Assembly: GCA_964634465.1 (NCBI GenBank)
Contig: CAZWLY010000007.1
Span: 124,001-188,000 of the forward strand
Source: CAZWLY01 sp964634465
GTDB lineage: Bacteria; Desulfobacterota; Desulfarculia; G963662305
DNA length: 64,000 bases
Direction: 5' to 3'
In this document: positions 59,988-64,000 of the stretch, one piece after another
Position numbering within the stretch: position 1 is the stretch's first letter
Layout: each line of letters opens with the position of its first letter
Program-made: the position numbers and the translations under genes
The notes under the pieces: model-generated
The model's database searches: none
What the model was told of the DNA's origin: nothing
Seen by the model: only the letters and a program-made list of their open reading frames with translations

Positions 59988-60065
59988 TGGTCGGGGAGAG
60001 CGGATTTGAACCGCCGACCTCGTGCTCCCAAGGCACGCGCGCTAACCAGGCTGCGCTACTCCCCG
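59988..60065 (-). tRNA. tRNA-Pro (anticodon TGG)
   Basis: 78 bases with encoded CCA. Acceptor CGGGGAG/CTCCCCG, anticodon arm CGTGC-CTTGGGA-GCACG giving TGG, T arm CGGTTCAAATCCG. The stop codon of rdgB lies within its 5' acceptor strand (overlap 60056-60065, same strand), so it is probably released from the rph-rdgB transcript by processing. Confidence 0.95.
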
Positions 60066-60655
60066 AGGTTCGCCTTTTCAAGCAACTCCCGCAATCGCGC
60101 CGCCGCCTTGGCTCGATGGGAGATGGCGTTTTTCTTTTCGGCCGGAAGCTCGGCCACGGTGGCATTGAGCTCCGGGACGAAGAAGACCGGATCGTAGCCG
60201 AAACCGTTCTCGCCCCTGGGTTCTAGGGCGATCTCGCCCCTGAACTCGGCCCGGGCGGCCATCTCCCGGCCGTTGGGCCAGGCCAGGACCAGCACGCAGA
60301 CAAAGGCGGCCTGGCGCTTCCCTGGCTCGACGTCGGCCATCTCGGCCAGGAGCTTCTTCCAGTTGTCCTTGTCGTCGGCGAACTCCCCGGCCCAGCGGGC
60401 CGAAAAGACGCCCGGCGCGCCGCCCAAGGCGTCCACGGCCAACCCCGAGTCGTCGGCCAGGGCGGGCAGGCCGGTCGCCCGGGCCACGGTGTGGGCTTTC
60501 AGCCGGGCGTTGTCCAAGAAGGTCTGGCCCGTCTCCTCCACCTCGCCGACTTCGGGGAAGTCGTCGACCGGGATCAACTCCAAACCGGCCTGACCCAAAA
60601 TATCCTGGAGTTCCCGTAGCTTGCCCTTGTTGCGACTGGCCAGAACGACGCGCAC
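60056..60655 (-). CDS. rdgB: XTP/dITP diphosphatase (Ham1/RdgB)
   Basis: 199 residues. VVLASRNKGKLRELQDIL at the N-terminus, ADDSGLAVDALGGAPGVFSARWAG in the centre (metal-binding acidic cluster), and EPRGENGFGYDPVFFVPELNATVAELPAEKKNAISHRAKA near the end are Ham1 family signatures. It hydrolyses deaminated purine triphosphates so that they are not built into DNA or RNA. The stop TAG falls in the acceptor stem of tRNA-Pro. Three bases follow rph. Confidence 0.96.
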   Translation of the reverse strand: MRVVLASRNKGKLRELQDILGQAGLELIPVDDFPEVGEVEETGQTFLDNARLKAHTVARATGLPALADDSGLAVDALGGAPGVFSARWAGEFADDKDNWKKLLAEMADVEPGKRQAAFVCVLVLAWPNGREMAARAEFRGEIALEPRGENGFGYDPVFFVPELNATVAELPAEKKNAISHRAKAAARLRELLEKANLGE

Positions 60656-60658
60656 CGC

Positions 60659-61387
60659 CTAGCCCTCCAGCGCCCGGCGTTGGGCTTCGAAGAGCTCGAG
60701 CGCCCCCTGGCGGGCCAGGCGGTGGAGAGCGCCTACTTGAGCCCAGTCAAAGGGCGCTTTCTCGGCGGCGCCCTGAATCTCCACCAGCTCGTCCGGACCC
60801 AGGAAGACCAGGTTGAAATCGGCCTCGGCCCGTTGATCCTCGTCGGCGGCCAGGTCTAAGAGGGCTCGCCCGTCCACCAGCCCGGTCGAGACGGCCGCGG
60901 CCAGGGAGTGCATCGGGTCGGTGTCGAGCTCCCCCGAGGCCAGGAGCCTGTCCACGGCCCGGCGCACGGCCACGGCCGCGCCGGTGATGGCGGCGCACCT
61001 GGTGCCGCCGTCGGCGACCAGCACGTCGCAATCGACCATCAACTGCCGCTGGCCCAGGGCGGTCAGGTCCAGCGTCGCCCTCAGCGAGCGGCCGATGAGG
61101 CGCTGGATCTCGGTGCTGCGGCCCTTGACCCGGCCGTCGTAACCGGGTCGGGGGTTGCGGGTCGAGGTGGCCCGGGGCAGCATGGCGTACTGAGCGGTCA
61201 ACCAGCCCGAGCCTCGCCCGGCCAGCCAGCCGGGGAGGTCGTCCTGAACCGAGACGGCGCACAGAACCCTGGTCCACCCCATCTCGATCAAGGCCGAGCC
61301 CTCGGCGTAGGGCTGGACGTCCAACTCGATCTTGACCGGCCGCATCTCATCCAGCCGCCGGCCGTCTGCCCGGACGAAATCTTCCAT
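60659..61387 (-). CDS. rph: Ribonuclease PH
   Basis: 242 residues. RADGRRLDEMRPVKIELDVQPYAEGSALIEMGWTRVLCAVSV and LPRATSTRNPRPGYDGRVKGRSTEIQRLIGRSLRA are RNase PH hallmarks with the phosphate-binding GGTRCAAI. It trims the 3' ends of tRNA precursors phosphorolytically. It leads the run rph-rdgB-tRNA-Pro. No ribosome binding site is seen and a -10 box lies only about nine bases upstream, so the transcript may be leaderless. Confidence 0.96.
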   Translation of the reverse strand: MEDFVRADGRRLDEMRPVKIELDVQPYAEGSALIEMGWTRVLCAVSVQDDLPGWLAGRGSGWLTAQYAMLPRATSTRNPRPGYDGRVKGRSTEIQRLIGRSLRATLDLTALGQRQLMVDCDVLVADGGTRCAAITGAAVAVRRAVDRLLASGELDTDPMHSLAAAVSTGLVDGRALLDLAADEDQRAEADFNLVFLGPDELVEIQGAAEKAPFDWAQVGALHRLARQGALELFEAQRRALEG

Positions 61388-61396
61388 AGGTGACTA

Positions 61397-61425
61397 CTCA
61401 TAGGCAAAGCTTCGCCGTCTGTCAA
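61397..61425 (-). promoter_or_regulatory. Promoter of rph (leaderless type)
   Basis: On the minus strand TTGACA (61425-61420) is followed after 17 bases by TATGAG (61402-61397), four of six matches to the -10 consensus. The rph ATG at 61387 is about where transcription should begin. Confidence 0.5.
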
Positions 61426-61453
61426 GATAGGCGGGTTCAAGAACCGGTAGGGC

Positions 61454-61482
61454 TTGACAGGCACGCCGGTTGGGTCTTATAT
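61454..61482 (+). promoter_or_regulatory. Promoter of tRNA-Ala
   Basis: TTGACA (61454-61459), 17-base spacer, TTATAT (61477-61482). Transcription should start near 61489, eight to ten bases before the mature tRNA end. It is divergent from the rph promoter, 29 bases away. Confidence 0.65.
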
Positions 61483-61497
61483 GTTGATTCTCGGTGT

Positions 61498-61573
61498 GGG
61501 GATGTAGCTCAGTTGGGAGAGCGGTACGTTCGCAACGTACAGGTCAGGGGTTCGATTCCCCTCATCTCCACCA
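61498..61573 (+). tRNA. tRNA-Ala (anticodon CGC)
   Basis: 76 bases with encoded CCA. Acceptor GGGGATG/CATCTCC carries the G3-U70 wobble that identifies alanine tRNA; D arm AGCTCAGTTGGGAGAGC; anticodon arm GTACG-TTCGCAA-CGTAC gives CGC, reading GCG; T arm GGGGTTCGATTCCCC. Confidence 0.95.
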
Positions 61574-61746
61574 ACCCCGCCAACCTTGGAACCGACTCCG
61601 GGTCGATCGACAAACTCCGCCCCTGGACGCCGAATCCCGCCTGGAGATGCAATCTCGACGGCGTGAAACCGCGTCCTGCGCGACGAGCGAGGCCCGAAGA
61701 AAAACGGCTCGGTTCACAACGGCCCAAGGCCGGCGGCAAGGAGCGG

Positions 61747-62193
61747 CTAGGCTTCTCCGATCGACTCGAAGCAGCCGGCGGGGTCGCCTTCGCTTCTCTT
61801 GACGTCGAGCCTCTGGTTGGCCAAGCCGCGGGCCAACTCGACCATGAAGGTTATCTTGGCGATGAACAGGGAACGGACGAGGTAGGTCAGGGCGAATTCC
61901 TGGGTCGGGCTGAGATCTCTTAAGTTCAGTAACCGCAGAATACTGTCTATCGCAGGTGCGACCACTTGGTGGATGTCAACCTGGCTGTCGGTCAGCCGGC
62001 CGTCCTTTTTGACGCCCCAAACGGCCGGGACGACGAACGCCGGCGAGGCGGCCATCAACTCGGTCCGATGGGTGGTGAAGACACGGTGGACCGTGTTCTC
62101 CACGATCTGTTCGATTTCCCTGGAGATCGACAGGATGTCCGATGGTTCCTCGGCCTCTTGCTTTTTGAAACGAAACCAGCCTCGCCTCTTCAT
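61747..62193 (-). CDS. Hypothetical protein
   Basis: 148 residues. Basic N-terminus (MKRRGWFRFKKQEAEE), then an all-helical body (ISREIEQIVENTVHRVFTTHR, PTQEFALTYLVRSLFIAKITFMVEL) with one moderately hydrophobic helix. No domain recognised. It lies between tRNA-Ala and a hybrid kinase, transcribed toward the tRNA. The start is supported by GGGGGAGG just upstream of the ATG. Confidence 0.7.
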   Translation of the reverse strand: MKRRGWFRFKKQEAEEPSDILSISREIEQIVENTVHRVFTTHRTELMAASPAFVVPAVWGVKKDGRLTDSQVDIHQVVAPAIDSILRLLNLRDLSPTQEFALTYLVRSLFIAKITFMVELARGLANQRLDVKRSEGDPAGCFESIGEA

Positions 62194-62302
62194 TGATTCC
62201 TCCCCCTGGCAGCGATTACTTACCTTCCCATATTATCTTTATTCGGCGGTGATGGCAAGTCCGGCCGCTCTGGAGACGAGAAGCGATGTCGTTCGCCGCG
62301 GT

Positions 62303-64000
62303 TTATTTGGCGCGGTGAGACTCCGGTTCGGGTGGCGGCGATTCGAGCCGAGCCCGGGCCTGTTCATCCAGGACTTCCCGGATTATGGCCGCCGTCTCGG
62401 GTCCGGTCGGCTTCATCAGGAATCGTCTGATCCCGATCCGCCGCGCCTTTTCGGGCGAGATCTGGCTGGAAAAACCGGTGCAGAGGATGATCGGCGTGTC
62501 GGGCCTGAGCCGCAGCATCTCGGCGGCCATCTCAGCCCCGGTGAGCTCGGGCATGGTCTGATCGGTGATGACCAGGTCGAAGCGGTCCGGATCGGCCTCG
62601 AACAGGGCGAGGGCCTCCCGGCTCGAGGTCAGGGCGGTGACCCGGTAACCGAGTCGTTCCAGCCTCTCCCGGCCCAGTTCGGTCAGCATTTCTTCGTCAT
62701 CGACCAGCAGGATGCTCTCCCCGCCGCCTTTGATCTCGGTCTGGTCCAAGGGCTGATCGTCGTCTAGCGCGGCCTGGGCCAGGGGCAGGTGGATCACGAA
62801 GGAGGCTCCCTGGCCCGGCCGGCTGTGAACCTCGATCGCGCCGCCGTGGCCGACGACGATGCCGTGGGCCACGGCCAGGCCCATGCCGGTTCCCTCGCCG
62901 GTCTCCTTGGTGGTGAAGAAGGGCTCGAAGATTCGGGCCGCCGTCTCCTCGTCCATGCCGTGACCGGTGTCGCTGACCGCCAGTCGCTGGTAACGGCCCG
63001 GAGTCAGATCGGCGTATCCGGCCGCCTGGTCCGGGTCGAGTTCGACCGTCTCCAGGCTCACCTCCAGCACCCCGCCGCTCTCCCGCATGGCGTGGCCGGC
63101 GTTGGCGCCCAGGTTCATCAGCAACTGGTGGATCTGGGTCGGGTCGGCCATCACCGTCTCGTCGCCGACCCGGATGTCGGTCTTGATGTCGATGGTCGTC
63201 GGCAAGGTGGCCCGGAGCAGCTTGAGCGCTTGGCGGACGATCAGCTCCAACCGGATCGGTTTCTTCTCGGGTTCGCTCAGTCGCGAGAAGTCCAGGATCT
63301 GTTTGATCAGATCCTTGGCCCGCTGGCCGGCTTCGAGAATCCGTTCCAGGTGGCGGCGCTGGGGAGCGTCTTCGGCCAGGTCGGCCAGGCCCAGGTCGGC
63401 CGAGCCCAGAATGGCGGCCAGGATGTTGTTGAAGTCGTGGGCGATGCCGCCGGCCAAGGTGCCGATGGCCTCCATCTTCTGGGCTTGGCGCAACTGCCTT
63501 TCCAACCGGGCCTTTTCCTCCTCGGCTTGCTTGCGCCCGGTGATGTCGCGCAACAGGCCGATGTAGCCCAGCGTTTCGCCGTTCTCGCCGCGCCAGACCA
63601 CTGCCGAATCCAGGCAGGTGATGACTCGGCCGTCCTTGTGGACGAAGACCGCTTCCCAGTCCCTGATGAACCCCTCGCGTTCCAAGGCGGCCAGGGCCTC
63701 CTTCCGGTCCGAGGCGCGGGCGTAGATGTCGGCCACATTGACCTTCTTGATCGCGTCCCTGGTGTAGCCGAACATTTGCGCCCCGGCCTCGTTGATGTCC
63801 AGCAATCGCCCCTCGGGCGTGGTCAGGTAGATGGCGTCCCTGGCCTGCTCGAACACGCTCCGGTAGCGTTTCTCGCTTTCCGCCAGGGCCCTTTCCGCCC
63901 TGCGCCGCTCCTCCATCTCCCGCTTCAGCCGCCGGTTGACCTCGCTCAGTTGGGCGTGGGCCCGCTCCCAGGAGGCGCTGGCCGTCCGTTCTTTGAGGAA
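62303..64000 (-). CDS. PAS hybrid sensor histidine kinase, C-terminal part (5' truncated by window edge)
   Basis: The frame is open to the window end, so the start lies beyond 64000; 565 residues are seen. Order: coiled coil (AHAQLSEVNRRLKREMEERRRAERAL), PAS domain (YRSVFEQARDAIYLTTPEGRLLDINEAG to YIGLLRDITGRKQAEE), HisKA with GIAHDFNNILAAI, HATPase (NLGANAGHAMRESGG, DTGHGMDEETAARIF, GTGMGLAVAHGI), then a receiver (ILLVDDEEMLTELG, phospho-Asp in LVITDQTMPELTG) ending in an acidic/Glu-rich tail. The layout and wording closely match the last PAS-kinase-receiver half of the hybrid kinase at 5641-9387, so the two share ancestry. Confidence 0.93.
   Translation of the reverse strand, partial: FLKERTASASWERAHAQLSEVNRRLKREMEERRRAERALAESEKRYRSVFEQARDAIYLTTPEGRLLDINEAGAQMFGYTRDAIKKVNVADIYARASDRKEALAALEREGFIRDWEAVFVHKDGRVITCLDSAVVWRGENGETLGYIGLLRDITGRKQAEEEKARLERQLRQAQKMEAIGTLAGGIAHDFNNILAAILGSADLGLADLAEDAPQRRHLERILEAGQRAKDLIKQILDFSRLSEPEKKPIRLELIVRQALKLLRATLPTTIDIKTDIRVGDETVMADPTQIHQLLMNLGANAGHAMRESGGVLEVSLETVELDPDQAAGYADLTPGRYQRLAVSDTGHGMDEETAARIFEPFFTTKETGEGTGMGLAVAHGIVVGHGGAIEVHSRPGQGASFVIHLPLAQAALDDDQPLDQTEIKGGGESILLVDDEEMLTELGRERLERLGYRVTALTSSREALALFEADPDRFDLVITDQTMPELTGAEMAAEMLRLRPDTPIILCTGFSSQISPEKARRIGIRRFLMKPTGPETAAIIREVLDEQARARLESPPPEPESHRAK

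Overview
The window looks like chromosome of a GC-rich, Gram-negative anaerobe, most likely one of the former Deltaproteobacteria (Desulfobacterota). That placement is inferred from gene content: Kdo-type lipopolysaccharide genes and a SurA-like chaperone (outer membrane), a selenocysteine formate dehydrogenase, a tungsten-type aldehyde:ferredoxin oxidoreductase, hybrid cluster protein, several clostridial-type ferredoxins, a complete branched-chain amino acid (LIV) ABC transporter and large PAS hybrid kinases. No phage, insertion sequence or CRISPR array was recognised. Most genes use G/C-ending codons almost exclusively, which creates very long spurious antisense frames. Two stretches (about 15.85-20.5 kb and 58.2-59.4 kb) use visibly more mixed codons and look acquired.

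Layout. 1-1952: end of an RND/MMPL-type exporter and a family 4 glycosyltransferase. 1953-2349: intergenic hairpin and degenerate tandem repeats. 2350-5457 (minus): SurA-like isomerase, mgtE, recO. 5641-12988 (minus): a 1248-residue CHASE4/PAS hybrid kinase and mfd. 13199-15606: purB and a DegP/HtrA-like protease. 15848-20501: a cassette of an RpiR-type regulator, an iron alcohol dehydrogenase, a tungsten aldehyde oxidoreductase and a four-cluster ferredoxin, with a perfect 16-bp palindrome on the promoter. 20586-21485: orphan glycine-betaine-type binding protein. 21997-24684: formate dehydrogenase alpha chain interrupted by an in-frame UGA, followed by an fdhF-like SECIS hairpin. 24785-26890 (minus): RNase II-type exonuclease. 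27616-32504: livG-livK-livH-livM-livF, closed by a strong terminator. 32818-35453 (minus): dnaX-ybaB-recR, then tRNA-Ser(GGA).

36139-43652 (all minus) reads as a nitrosative-stress/redox array: Rrf2 regulator, Fe-S protein, sirohaem-type reductase, a zinc-ribbon protein with a ruined HD domain, quinol-type nitric oxide reductase, hybrid cluster protein and a small ferredoxin. 44028-48223 (minus): gpmA, a DUF3795 protein and a sigma-54-linked two-component pair. 48340-50993: serS coupled to a short penicillin-binding transpeptidase. 51344-54431 (minus): kdnB-kdnA-kdsB, the pathway that replaces Kdo by 8-amino-Kdo in lipid A-core. 54531-56456: aconitase. 56572-59367: metallopeptidase-like protein, small unknowns, and two DUF6125-like paralogues of which the second is frameshifted. 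59463-62193: cyclic-nucleotide-binding protein, tRNA-Pro(TGG) overlapping the end of rdgB, rph, tRNA-Ala(CGC) and an unknown gene. 62303-64000: a second PAS hybrid kinase running off the window.

The most interesting items are the selenoprotein with its SECIS element, the Kdo8N operon, the NO/Hcp array with its pseudo-HD protein, the RpiR-aldehyde cassette with a visible operator, and the frameshifted DUF6125 pair.
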